Positions 23,401-34,549 of a stretch of 64,000 bases of DNA are shown here, one piece after another. Below the pieces are notes generated by a model that worked only from the letters and a program-made list of their open reading frames with translations, searched no databases and was not told where the DNA came from. The stretch is taken from NCBI GenBank assembly GCA_043228905.1, contig JBHGNT010000001.1:9548001-9612000 (forward strand), read 5' to 3'. The stretch's first letter is position 1, and each line of letters opens with the position of its first letter. The position numbers and the translations under genes were made by a program. The stretch comes from Azolla caroliniana (taxonomy: Eukaryota; Polypodiophyta).

Positions 23401-23567
23401 TGGGAGTTCTGGTGTCGGCATCGGAGAGCATGCAAGAGGACATTGCCAGAGAATGCAAGAGATGCTCGCCTTTCCGCCCCTTCTATGCCGCCCCTGACAC
23501 ATCCAAATCTTCGGAAGGCCACAGGGGGGCCCTCCTGCACTTCCACTCTGTGAGCTTCAGCCTGTAG
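19558..23567 (+). CDS. FRO: Ferric-chelate reductase (FRO family, NADPH oxidase-like), seven exons
   Basis: It moves electrons from cytosolic NAD(P)H through FAD and two hemes to Fe(III) chelates (or Cu(II)) across a membrane. My exons are 19,558-19,867; 20,053-20,389; 20,624-20,858; 21,064-21,406; 21,557-21,818; 21,971-22,800; 23,359-23,567. All introns are GT..AG and all phases join, giving about 841 residues, longer than the roughly 700-750 usual for the family. Visible features are an N-terminal membrane segment (about 48-63), heme-ligand pairs H264/H278 (YHIWL) and H340/H353 (HHLYLLFSLFWLYH), FAD motif HFFSGASSP (about 432), NAD(P)H motif VAGGIGLTP (about 503), two late membrane spans (WVALTTIASFAGYFVL; VVVACMILGILICGGLVVLLW) and the family-typical ending FHSVSFSL. 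No frame damage is seen. The N-terminal exon is the least certain. Substrate and membrane (plasma, chloroplast or mitochondrial) cannot be told from sequence. Confidence 0.93.
20423..20483. repeat. TC and CA microsatellites in FRO intron 2
   Basis: A TC run (20,423-20,443) and a CA run (20,452-20,483) lie wholly inside intron 2 (20,390-20,623). They leave the splice sites and reading frame untouched. Confidence 0.9.
22828..22852 (+). repeat. Interstitial plant telomere repeat in FRO intron 6
   Basis: About three and a half CCCTAAA units (CTAACCCTAAACCCTAAACC and onward) shortly after the exon 6 donor at 22,801. CCCTAAA is the Arabidopsis-type telomere repeat. A tract this short is not a telomere; it could be a telo-box-like motif or repair scar. 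Confidence 0.75.
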
Positions 23568-24170
23568 TCAGATTTAGTCCTTTCCATCATCACCATTATT
23601 ATGAATACTGTCTGTGTTTCTTGCACTATATACTGTTGAGCCGGCATTTCGTTGGCTGTTATGAATGAAGAATAATGGTGGATTGAGTAGTAGTAGTACA
23701 TAATACATACATGTATGTATGTATGTATGTATATGGTCAGGATCAATAAGTTGCACTGTCCATATTGCACATATACCCACCCGTCGTGATTTCAATAATA
23801 ATAGCCTTGATTTACCCCTTCCCAGAGATCATTAAGAATATCGGAACAATGGTTTTTCCACTGTATTTTATACATACCATCATTACTAATTAAGAAAATT
23901 CACGTGCTGTGTACAGTTTAAGCCTGTGTCGTGAGCCATTAATTTGTGTCAGTTTCTTTTTTTCTTTTTCTTTTTGTTTGTTTGTGCTGGAACCATGTAA
24001 AGACTACAGAAATGGGCTGCAGTGCTATGCAGCAAAATTATAAAAGAAACAACATTTGCGAAATAAGATTTGTCCAAATAACGCACAGAGTATACAATTA
24101 CAACGACAGAGCGTTCGAATCCGATATTAGCGATCCAGCAACCAAATCTGTATGCAAGCTCAAATATACT
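23568..24170 (+). repeat. FRO 3' flank, duplicated at 2,343-2,942
   Basis: 3' untranslated and flanking sequence of FRO with a TACA/TGTA microsatellite (23,700-23,732). It is colinear with 2,343-2,942. I see no clear polyadenylation signal that I would rely on. At 24,170 it runs directly into copia-1, here missing 450 bp of RNase H sequence that the other copy keeps. Confidence 0.75.
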
Positions 24171-27100
24171 CCCAATCCGAGTCTGATCAACCAATTAGTT
24201 GGCTAGAGGGATTTTTCCATCCTTGCACAAGTGTGGTTGACTCAGATTCTGTGGCGGAGTAAGTCAACGCATAATGTTGAGTACGCTTCACGTATCGTAG
24301 TAATCTTTTGAGCGCGATCCAATGCTTTGGTCCTGGATTAACCATGAAACGAGAAAGAAAACCGGCGGCAAAGCAAAAGAGGTGTGCAACTTACTAGATA
24401 TCTTATACACCCAAGGATTTGTTTATAGGGTACATCCTTCATTTTGGAAATTTCTCGTTCATTTTTGGGAGAATCATCATTTGAAAGTTTACATGGAGAG
24501 GTAAGAGGTGTACTAATAGGCTTACTATGGAGCATATCAAATCTTTGGAGGATAGAATTAATATAATTTGATTGTGATAATGAGATAGTATGATTTGTTC
24601 TATTTTGCGTTATTTTGATGCCTAGAAAATGGGTCATAGGGCCTAAATTAGTGATAGGAAAGACATGCAAGTTCCTTCTTTGCAATAGTTAGATAAGATT
24701 TAGAGTTAGAGATCAAGGGCAAATCATCGACATAGACACCTATGATAACAAAATTGGAGTTGGCTTTTCCAACATAGATATTTGGCTCATTGTTTAGACG
24801 ATGATATCCAACTTTTATAAGATAAGAGTGTAGTTTGTGATACCATATGCGTGGAGATTGCTTAAGGCCGTACATAGATTTACGAAGCCGATAAACATGT
24901 GTCGGATGACTTGGATCTTCATAAAATTGTGGTTATTGTAGATAAAGTTCTTCATCTAAATCTCCATGAAGAAAAGCCGTTTGTACATCCAAGTGATGGA
25001 ATTCTAGATCATGCTGCGCGGCAAGAGCAACGAGCATTCGAAAACCACATATTTTTAGCGTTGGACTAAATGTATCTTGAAAATCCTCAAGCAACTACAC
25101 GAGCCTTGAAGCAAATTGGATTGCCATTACTATCTCGCTTTATGCGTAAGACCAATTTAGAACTAATTATTTGTCGATCTTTTGGAGGCTCAACGAGGGT
25201 CCACGCACCATTTTTAAGTAAAGCCTTCATTTCTTCTTCCATAGCCTTTCTCCATTTGATAGAATCCGATCCGGAAAGTGTATCTTTGGCCGATAGATTT
25301 GTGTCATCACTAAGGGTTGGAATATATTCTTCTTGTATATAAGCTTCATGGTCCAAGTCCACGAAATGTGCTTCAATCTGATCAAGTTGTTCATAAATAC
25401 TACTTAGAGATCTATACTTTGGAGTTGGAGAAGTTGGTGATGACTCTTGGAATGAAGGATTACGAGAGGGAGTGGAGAAGATAACATTATTTGTATTATT
25501 TGAGGGAGTCAAACAATGTGTATTTAAAGCAGTATGAGGAAGAGAATCATCTAGAGATTGGAATGAGGGAAGATGAGAAGAAGAATTAGTTGGTTGAGTA
25601 GGATTGATCTTTGCCTTGTGAATAGATGGAAGAGCAACACAAATAGTGGAAGTAGAGGATGAGCTAATGTTGGCTCCTTCAATATGAGAGCTATTAATAT
25701 TAGAAATGGTTGAGGAAGATAGTTGTAAGTGGGTAGGGGTAGGTAATAAGGGAGGTAGATTAGAAGAGAGTGAAGAAGAAACCTTTGTAGAAAGCCCATT
25801 TTCTTGGAATATCACATTACGACTAAAGAATATTCTTCGTTTTTGTGGATCGTAGAGCTTGTACGCCTTGTATCTGGAAGCTTCTCCATATCCGATGAAA
25901 ATTGATTTTGTAGCCCTTGGATCTAGCTTATTTCTTTGAACATTTGGCACAAAAGCATAAGCATCACAACCAAAAATACGAAGGTTACTTAAGTTAGGTT
26001 TGTGACCATGCCATAGTTCATAAGGGGTTTGGAGCCCCAAAGATGTATGAAATCCTCGATTTTGAATATAGCAAGCAGTGCCAACTGCTTCCTCCCAAAA
26101 TTGAGGCGATAAGTGAGCAAATTGTAACATACTTCAAGCCATATTGAGGAGTGATCTATTCTTTCTTTCAGATACACCATTTTGTTGTGGTGTGTGTGGT
26201 GTTGATATTCTATCATGTATACCTTCAATTTGATATAAACTTTAAAATTCATGAGGCATATACTCACCACCACCATTGATTTGAAGACTTTTAATCTTTG
26301 ATGATGTTTGCACTTTGACTCGAGCCTTGTATTCTTTGAATGCTTGATAAGCTTGACTTTTGTACTTGAGAAAATGCAAGATTGTAAATTGACTAAAGTC
26401 ATCTATAAAGCTAATGAAATATTTGGCTCCACTAGGAGAAGGGGTTGGAAAAGGTCCACATAGATCACTATGTACTAATGCAAGAGGGGTAGTGGCTCTA
26501 GGTCTATGCTTTGGGAATGGTTGTTGGGGCATTTTCCCAAGGATACAACTTTCACACAAAGAGATGGGCTTGAAAGGTTCTTTTGGCAATCCATGGACTA
26601 GATTATTACATTGTATTGTTTTTAGAGCATTGAAATGCATATGACCTAGACGAAAGTGACAAACAGAAGAAGGAGAATGAAGATTGGTTAAAGATATGGA
26701 GGATTTGATTGGGGTAGTATGATGTGCTTCTAAAATAAGAGATGTAGGAATACATTTTATGGGATATAAGCCTCCTTCTTGTTTACAACATGTTCTAATA
26801 AGTTCTCCATTTGAGGCATTATGTTTAATAATAGCATGTTTAGGATGAAATTCAATGATAGTACCCTTTTCCGTTGCTTGACTAACCGATAGCAAATGTT
26901 TGGTGATGCCTGGGACATAGAGAACTTCATTGATTGTGAAATGTCTTCCTCCTATGACTTCAGAAGTAATATCACCTTTGCCAATAGCTTGTTTAGTCCC
27001 ATTATTTCCAAATCTTACAATGATGGGAGGTTCAACATCCTTATAGTTACATAACCGATCTTTTCTATTAGTTAAGTGGTTTGTAGCACCAGTGTCGAGA

Positions 27101-28239
27101 TACCATAGGTCATTTACTTGGGTTTGGAATTGTCGTGGAAAGTGATTCGGCAATGAATGCTTGAAGGACGTCATCATACTTGTCGCCATTTTGATATCCA
27201 TCTCCTATGACTTTTTCATCATCCATCTCTTCTTCAACAAGATGGGCTTGTACATGCGTCCATGGTTGATAACTCTTGAAATTTGACTTTGTGTGACAAT
27301 CTTTGGTTGCATGATTTGTACGTTTGCATATTTTACAATAGGTATTGTTGAACCGCATTCCTCCTTGTTTTGTGTTTTGATCTTTCTTTATCCACGGCTT
27401 CGACCTTTCTCCTCTTTGGGTGAACCTTTTGTTCTTGTATGCTACCATTGCCACACTTGGAGTTGAATTTGAAGACCTTTGTGAACAAATTGTTTCCTCC
27501 TGTCTAATGTTTGCAAGAAGATCAATTAACGTTGGATAATTTATAGAGTTTTGGGTGGTTCTAAAAGTAGACCATGAGTGAGGAAGAGCTCCAAGAAGGA
27601 GACTCTTTTGTAATTTATCGTGGATTTCTAATCCAGAATTTAACACATCATCTAATTTCTTTGGCCATATTAATAGAAATTCACCTACCGGTTGTTCGTC
27701 ATTCATTTTGTAATTAACAAGCACTTGAAGTGTATGCGCTTGTTGGGCATCGTTTTTCGGCTCGTAGATAGTTTGTAAGTGCTTCCACATTTCATGAACC
27801 GTCTCCATTTTTCACAATGTTTCTCCGGTGCCATCACTTACGTGCATAAGAATTTCCATTCTTGCACACGTCTTTTTCTTCATATTCTTCAAGTTCTTTG
27901 CCTTTTTCAGGTTTTGTCGACGATCTTGAAAGTATGTCCCATACTTTATTATATTTAAAAAGTAATTCTAATCTTGCCTTCCAAATTCGATAATTTGTGT
28001 TCGAAAATTTCTCGATCGTGAATTTTTGCATGTTGAGTTGCGATGACGACATGGATTGTGCCATTATTGCAGAGGGTTGTCCGGATCAGTGCATGGCAAA
28101 CACAAAATCATCTTTCGTTACTTGACGATCTTAGACACTATGAATATGATTATTTTTCGTATGGGCATGAAAGTTAAATTATGATGGGGGCATGTGTTTT
28201 GTGATTTAAGAAAGGCATAGACTATAGGTTATAGATAAT
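24171..28239 (-). mobile_element. Copia-1 internal region, gag to partial RNase H
   Basis: Ty1/copia polyprotein on the minus strand, read from 28,064 down. Gag (MAQSMSSSQLNMQKF; METVHEMWKHLQTIYEP) ends in a CCHC knuckle CKICKRTNHATKDCH (about 27,330). Protease has WYLDTGATNHLT (about 27,110); GAG-pre-integrase has FRLGHMHFNALK (about 26,660). Integrase has HSDLCGPF, FIDDFSQF and NGGGEY (about 26,500-26,260), then FWEEAVGTACYIQNRG and IFIGYGEASRYKAYKLY (about 26,090-25,860). RT starts MEEEMKALLKNGAWTLVEPP (about 25,230), with GLKQSPRIWYHKL and VYVDDLPLI (about 24,850-24,730). RNase H is only a stub at 24,171-24,340. Frameshifts or stops near 27,820, 26,240, 26,130, 25,090 and 24,690 make it inactive. 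There is no 3' LTR. Confidence 0.92.
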
Positions 28240-28254
28240 TTGGCTCTGAAACCA
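28240..28254 (-). promoter_or_regulatory. Copia-1 primer-binding site
   Basis: On the minus strand it reads TGGTTTCAGAGCC next to the LTR end; the second copy (59,275-59,287) keeps the canonical TGGTATCAGAGCC. This sequence is complementary to the 3' end of plant initiator Met-tRNA, the usual Ty1/copia primer. Confidence 0.85.
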
Positions 28255-28526
28255 TGTTGGAATGTTGGGAAAGAAGAGAAAGAGAGATAGAAAGAAGAGA
28301 GAGAGAGAGAGAGAGAGATGAGGGAAACTGTAAATTGTTTATTATATTAAAATGCCCTAATAGTTACAACGTTGGTGGTGCCTTTATATAGACCACCACC
28401 AATACACTTACGGTTTCCTTCTCATGAAGGAAACCGTATTCATAAGAAGTACTAACTATTAATATATATTAATATATTAATTTTTGCTTAATATTTTTCG
28501 CATCCACAACTCAATATGTTACAACA
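28255..28526 (-). repeat. Copia-1 5' LTR (272 bp)
   Basis: TG...CA ends: plus-strand start TGTTGGAATGTTGGG, end CAATATGTTACAACA. It lies beside the primer-binding site. It contains a GA microsatellite and a perfect short palindrome ACGGTTTCCTTCTCATGAAGG nearby. Other copies are at 31,539-31,834 (solo fragment) and 59,013-59,274 (inverted duplicate). Confidence 0.88.
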
Positions 28527-29072
28527 TTCCACTACTTTCCACCATAGCTCCCCTCACTTTACATGTCAATTCCACAACCATACCCTAACCCTAATGTTCT
28601 TCTACATAGACATACGAGAAAATATGCTTGAGTTCATCCCTTGTTCTGCACCTAATTACCACACAAGCACCTAATTACCATACAATTGAACATTTATTAC
28701 ACTACAAGGGATTGTAGTAAGGCTAATCAATAGTAACTATAGGTGCCCTATAGTTGGTTCTTATGTTAAGAACTATAGATATATGTATACGGTATACCCT
28801 GTAGAATGTTTACAACTGAAGTACATTAGTATATACTTATTTTACAAAACTCTAAGGTGTAGGGAGCTTCCATGTTGTAATCATGTAAGAATTTATGGTT
28901 AATGCATAACCATGATTGATTGGATAAAGAGGATTATAAACGCATAATCACTGTAAGATTACATTATCATCTCTGTTTTTTTTGAAAACACAAAAAGGAA
29001 ACTACAAAGAACTCAAGACCAAGAGACCGTGAGTATCCATATGCGCTCATTTATTATTGACTAAGAGACCAT
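28527..29072. repeat. Flank shared with 58,500-59,012 (inverted)
   Basis: Noncoding AT-rich DNA that is the reverse complement of 58,500-59,012 with few differences. It proves that the 57.4-60.2 kb block is a duplicate of this locus including host flank, not an independent copia insertion. A short CCCTAACCCTAA stretch occurs near 28,583. Confidence 0.75.
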
Positions 29073-29430
29073 GAGGATTTACATGGACTCATATGATTGT
29101 GCCACAAAGCAGTCTTCCAAGAGACCCTGTGCCAAAGCATGGTTATTTGACGTTGTGGTCCCTTTTGCCCTCATGTATAGTGCAACCATATGGTCCTAAA
29201 GCCTCCCCATGCACACTAGCTATCCAAGTTGAATTGGTAGCACAACCTCCCATGGTGGAGTACCTATGACTGGTGATATTTGTAAATAGTCCATTGTATG
29301 CGATGGAGAGATATAGAAAAAGATAGAGAAAAGAAGAGGAAGAGAAAGGACTACTTTAATACACTATTAGGAAAACAATACCATCTTCTTAGACTCCAAA
29401 AGTACTACCTTAATCTCAATGACACTAATT
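29073..29430 (+). mobile_element. LINE-2 fragment, RT thumb region (copy 2)
   Basis: Same sequence as 4,499-4,870, with AWLFDVVVPFALMYSATIW-type reading near 29,135-29,195, followed by the same purine-rich segment. It is not coding over any useful length. Confidence 0.6.
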
Positions 29431-30020
29431 TTATTATATCACTATGTTTGCTTTGTTATCCCAAATTTTAATACAAGAAAGCTCTCTTTGTAAGCTTTCT
29501 TACGAATCAAACTTTGATACAATGCTCTGCCTATGATCATATTCGACCATCCTTTCCACACATTTTCGACCAAGCCCAATGCTTGCACGAATTTCTCTCA
29601 CAACCACAATGTGCACTATTGATTGTAACATTCATTGGTAGAGTTCTTGAACATTGAGAGTTGCTACTCACTTTCACATGTATCACGTGAAATGTAATAT
29701 TTTTGGTCTCATAGGTCATATTATTATGTGAGGTGTTTTATTATATCACTATGTTTGCTTTGTTATCCCAAATTTTAATACAGGAAAGCTCTCTTTGTAA
29801 GCTTTCTTATGAATCACACTTTGATACAATGCTCTGCCTATGAGCATATTCGACCATTCTTTCCACACATTTTCGACCAAGCCCAATCCTTGCACGAATT
29901 TCTCTCACAACCACAATGTGCACTCTTGATTGTAACATTCATTGGTAGAGTTCTTGAACATCAAGAGTTGCTACTCACTTTCACACGTATCACGTGAAAT
30001 GTAATATTTTTGGTCTCATA
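29431..30020 (+). repeat. About 306-bp LINE-2 C-terminal repeat, 2 units
   Basis: Two head-to-tail units starting near 29,431 and 29,737. Each carries the CSAYEHIRPFFPHIFDQAQ-type fragment; in the second unit it is open from 29,809 to 29,997. There is one unit fewer than in the array at 4,871-5,775. Followed directly by LINE-1 copy C1. Confidence 0.8.
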
Positions 30021-31530
30021 GGTCATATTTGACCTCCAAAGACGATAATAAACTCTCTCTCTCTCTCTCTCTCTCTCTACCTTGAGAGAGCCTTCGTACG
30101 AAACTCATACACATCCTTCACTCCGCAACAGTTAACAGTTTCCCATATACGAAACACTCCAATCAAGGTAGATTAGGATCTATGCCACAAAATAGATGGT
30201 AGGATGAGGATTGTAGGAACTTACATAGACAACTTACAATATTGCAACGAAGTGGTAGTATTACTTCAGTACAAGCTCGCAAAGAAATGTACAAGAAGAC
30301 ACGACGTAGAATGGGAGGCATCCTAATATTGGGAACTCTACCATATGCTCATGAGTAGCGATTGCGGCACTGCAAGGAATAGATTACGAGAACCAAGACC
30401 ACAAAAACCCATCAAAGATCCTGAAACCTGGCACACATATACAAAGAAACTTTACCAAATCCCAAACCAACCACCCATTCCAATGCCTTCTACACCCCGA
30501 CCTACTGTGGGGACACTTTTCACAACCTCTAAGGTCGCGAAGGTCATAAAGAAATTACAACATAGGAATTCCATGGACCACACAGGATTACGAGCAGAAC
30601 ACATCATATATGTGAGAGAAGGCCTAATTCCCTTGCTAACTCTAATTTTCAATCGTGCCCTCGCGGAGGATTTTCCAACACAATGGACTATGAACACAAT
30701 GGCCCCCATACATCAAGGGGGGGGGACGCCATGGACCCAAATACATGTAGGAGCATTATGATAGGTCATACCCTTGCTAAATTATATGGTGCAGTAATGG
30801 AGGTAGAGCTTAGCCATTATATGGACACCCTAAATCTTCGCACACCTGAACAGGCTGGCTTTAGACGAGCCTTCTCCACTATTGATCATATCTTCACACT
30901 TAGATGCTTAATTGACCAAACTAAGGCTCGCAAGAAGAAATTATATTGCTGTTTTGTGGACTTCCGCAAAGCCTTTGACACGGTCCCTACAAAACGTTTG
31001 TTTGATAGGCTTAAAAGCTTGAGGATACGAGATGACATGGTTTGGGCCATCTACGCACTATATGAACAAGTGTCCATGTGTGTTCGATGTCCAGGTGGCT
31101 TATCCAATTGTTTCACTAGTACTATTGGTGTAAAACAAGGTTCCCCCTATCTCTGACTCTCTTTTCGGGATCTACATTGATGAGATTACAGATTTTATTG
31201 CTCGTAAGGGAGGCAATGATGTAGTCCTTGGCAATACACAAGTTCGTATCTTGCTCTATGCTGACGACTTAATTTTGCTCTTTGAATCCGAACACGACCT
31301 ACAAAGGCACCTTAATGCGTTAGATGACTTTTGCACAGAACGAGAATTGGCAATGAATCTAGGGAAAACTAAAGTCTTTATCTTCCACACATCGGCCCAA
31401 GTTAGAGCTAAGTGTAACCTAACTATCTCCCATAGCCCAGTGGAGGTGGTTGGATCATATGTCTATCTCAGGGCAATTTTTGATGACACAAGCCATAGAG
31501 GATAGACTTACAAGAGGACATGCATCCCTC
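30021..31530 (+). mobile_element. LINE-1 copy C1, 3'-truncated
   Basis: The shared upstream segment and CT microsatellite (30,054-30,078) lead into the linker and RT: SMDHTGLRAEHIIYVREGL (about 30,565), FVDFRKAFDTVP (about 30,955), GVKQG (about 31,127), YADDLILLFES (about 31,255). The frame is broken after GVKQG exactly as in copies A and B. It is cut off at about 31,530 by a copia-1 LTR segment. Unlike copy B it has no internal deletion. Confidence 0.88.
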
Positions 31531-31576
31531 TGATACCATGTTGGGATGTTGGGAAAGAAGAGAAAGAGAGATAGAA

Positions 31577-31629
<53 letters not shown>

Positions 31630-31871
31630 GGGAAACTGTAAATCGTTTATTATATTAAAATGCCCTAATAGTTACAACGTTGGTGGTGCCTTTATATAGA
31701 CCACCACCAATACACTTACGGTTTCCTTCTCATGAAGGAAACTGTATTCATAACAAGTACTAACTATTAATATATATTAATATATTAATTTTTGCTTAAT
31801 ATTTTCCGCATCCACAACTCAATATGTTACAACATTCCACTACTTTCCACCATAGCTACCTTCACTTTACA
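31531..31871 (-). repeat. Copia-1 LTR fragment between two LINE-1 copies
   Basis: Contains a remnant of the primer site (GATACCA, 31,532-31,538), the whole LTR (31,539-31,834, with an expanded GA run at 31,582-31,626), and about 35 bp of the flank that lies outside the LTR at 28,527-28,565. It is therefore not a normal solo LTR. LINE-1 sequence abuts it on both sides, restarting at 31,868-31,872 from an earlier point in the LINE. Confidence 0.8.
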
Positions 31872-34330
31872 TGTCATAAAGAAATTACAACATAGGAATT
31901 CCATGGACCACACAGGATTACGAGCAAAACACATCATATATGTGAGAGAAGGCCTAACTCCCTTGCTAACTCTAATTTTCAATCGTGCCCTCGTGGAGAA
32001 TTTTCCAGCACAATGGACTATGAACACAATGGCCCCCATACATAAAGGGGGGGGACGCCATGGACCCAAATACATGTAGGAGCATTATGATAGGTCATAC
32101 CCTTGCTAAATTATATGGTGCAGTAATGGAGGTAGAGCTTAGCCATTATATGGACACCCTAAATCTTTGCAGACCTGAACAGGCTGGCTTTAGACGAGCC
32201 TTCTCCACTATTGATCATATCTTCACACTTAGATGCTTAATTGACCAAACTAAGGCTCACAAGAAGAAATTATATTGCTGTTTTGTGGACTTCCGCAAAG
32301 CCTTTGACACGGTCCGTACAGAGCGTTTGTTTGATAGGCTTAAAAGCTTGAGGATACAAGATGACATGGTTTGGGCCATCTATGCACTATATGAACAAGT
32401 GTCTAGGTGTGTTCGATGCCCAGGTGGCTTATCCAATTGTTTAACTAGTACTATTGGTGTAAAACAAGGTTGCCCCCTATCTCTGACTCTCTTTTCGGGA
32501 TCTACATTGATGAGATTACAGATTTTATTGCTCGTAAGGGAGGCAATGATGTAGTCCTTGGCAATACGCAAGTTCGTATCTTGCTCTATGCAGATGACAT
32601 AATTTTGCTCTCTGAATCCGAACACAACCTACAAAGGCACCTTAATGCGTTAGATGACTTTTGCACAGAACGAGAATTGGCAATGAATCTAGGGAAAACT
32701 AAAGTCTTGATCTTCCACACATCGGCCCAAGTTAGAGCTAAGTGTCACCTAACTATCTCCCATAGCCCAGTGCAGGTGGTTGGATCATATGTCTATCTAA
32801 GGGAAATTTTTGATGACACAAGCAATGGAGGATAGACTTACGAGAGGACATGCATCCCTCTCACTCCTTGAGAGACAATGCCATCAAGCATACTTTCAAG
32901 AGCCACGGACTAAAGGGTGGCTCTTTGACTCATTAGTGACTCCCTCCCGCATGTATGCATCCGTGGTTTGGGCTCCAAGACTACCATGCTTCATGTGGAC
33001 GCAATTAGAGGGACCATTGGTGATAATGTTATCACGCCAACTCCGAAACAAATCGACAGTACCACATGACATTATTAGGGTTGAGTTCACTTTACCCCCG
33101 ATGCTAGTACAAGCACTTTTTCAACTTGTAGTCTTTATCCACAGGATACATAGTCAACCACATGATAGAATATCCCATCAAGTCTTTAAGGCCTCTCGAT
33201 GATTGTATGTGTCCAGTTATACTAGCTCATGGTATGGCCTAATGGTGAGTTGGCTTCTTGCGAATGGTCTAGACATTAATAACCTCCCTCCCCTTACCTA
33301 CAACCACGCGATTGATAACACTTTAATCTATCATGAGAACCACAATAAAGTAATACACCAAGAAATATGGCAAATTTACACTCGGTATAAATGGATCACC
33401 TCACTAGACTCCCATCTAAAATGTTGTACTATAAGGAACACTTCATGCACTTCTCTAAGTTAGGTTTTATTACGCGGCCAAAATATCTAGATGTATTCTT
33501 ACCACATGCACTAAGGGTTGCCATTGGACAACTTAGAATATCATCTCACCAACTTGAGATTCAGAATGGTCATACTAATGAAGTCCCTAGGGAGGAAACG
33601 ATATGTAGGTTATGCCAAATAGAGATAGAGGATGAGTACCACTTTACATGCAAGGTGTCCCACCTACGTTGAGATAAGGGGAAAATACCAAGACATACTT
33701 GGTTCCACTCCTACCCTCCCCAAACTATTAGATACTCTAGATATAAAGAAATTAGGCAGTTACATCCTAGAGCTAAAACAACACAGAGAGAATAACTTAC
33801 AAAATGCTGACAATAATGTTGCTAATGTTCACCAACATGTAAGAAATGAAGTTTTTCAGGAACAGGGGGAGACAACGAATGTCGATACACCTCCACCACT
33901 CGGCATTTTCCTCGATGGAGCAGAAAACCAAAGAAGAACCAAACGCCCTTGGATGCTGGGTTTCAAAGCACCTCAACGTGGTGTAGAAGCAATAAAGAAA
34001 ATAAGGGAACATGAGCTACACCACCTACAAGCCATGGCTGGGGCACTCTATACACTGAGACCATGGGTCACACCCACACCAAAACCCTTTGACCTCTCAC
34101 TTCTTTTCGAGAGGCTTGGGTGGAAATGAAATTAGGCTTAGTGCAAAGTCGCTTCCTTTTATCGAGTATACCACGTTTTGTACACTACTAGAACTCTTTT
34201 AGTTTAAGTTTTATTAATTTTTTACTTTATTTTATTTTAGTTCTGATGATTGGATAAATACTCATGTTGTTGTAAACCAACTGTCTCATGGGCCAATTTT
34301 GGCCTTAAGAAGACTTTAATATATCTTTCT
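31872..34330 (+). mobile_element. LINE-1 copy C2, 5'-truncated
   Basis: Starts at the point equivalent to 286 of copy A. RT includes FVDFRKAFDTVR (about 32,285), GVKQGCPLS (about 32,456), FGIYIDEITDFIARKG (about 32,500) and YADDIILLSE (about 32,590). The region between GVKQG and GIYIDEI is frameshifted. A connection and C-terminal domain with CRLCQIEIEDEYHFTC (about 33,605) follow, with one frameshift at about 33,655, ending at the stop at 34,129. It is the fullest C-terminal half in the window; its CP after GVKQG is retained, unlike the other copies. Confidence 0.88.
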
Positions 34331-34421
34331 TTCTTCTTTCTTCTTTCTCTCTCTCTCTCTCTCTCTCTCCCCCCGTGACTTGGTTGCAGGCACTGCCCCA
34401 ACATCTTCATTGCATCTGCTA
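34331..34421. repeat. Microsatellite and right edge of the duplicated block
   Basis: CTT/CT runs (34,325-34,373) then 48 bp matching 8,536-8,583. After 34,421 the two loci share nothing: hAT-related DNA follows here, G1 gag follows there. Confidence 0.8.
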
Positions 34422-34549
34422 CAACTTGCCCAGATATTCTAGCTCGTTGCATTTGCATTGTATGTAAGTCAATGTTGCTAGAGTCTACATCGATAAGTCG
34501 TCAATTCTTTGTAGCTTTGGCTCTACAATTCTTGTCGAATTTAGGTAAT

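Noticed and set aside
28580-28600. Interstitial telomere repeat
   Set aside because: ACCCTAACCCTAA is too short and of mixed period to call.
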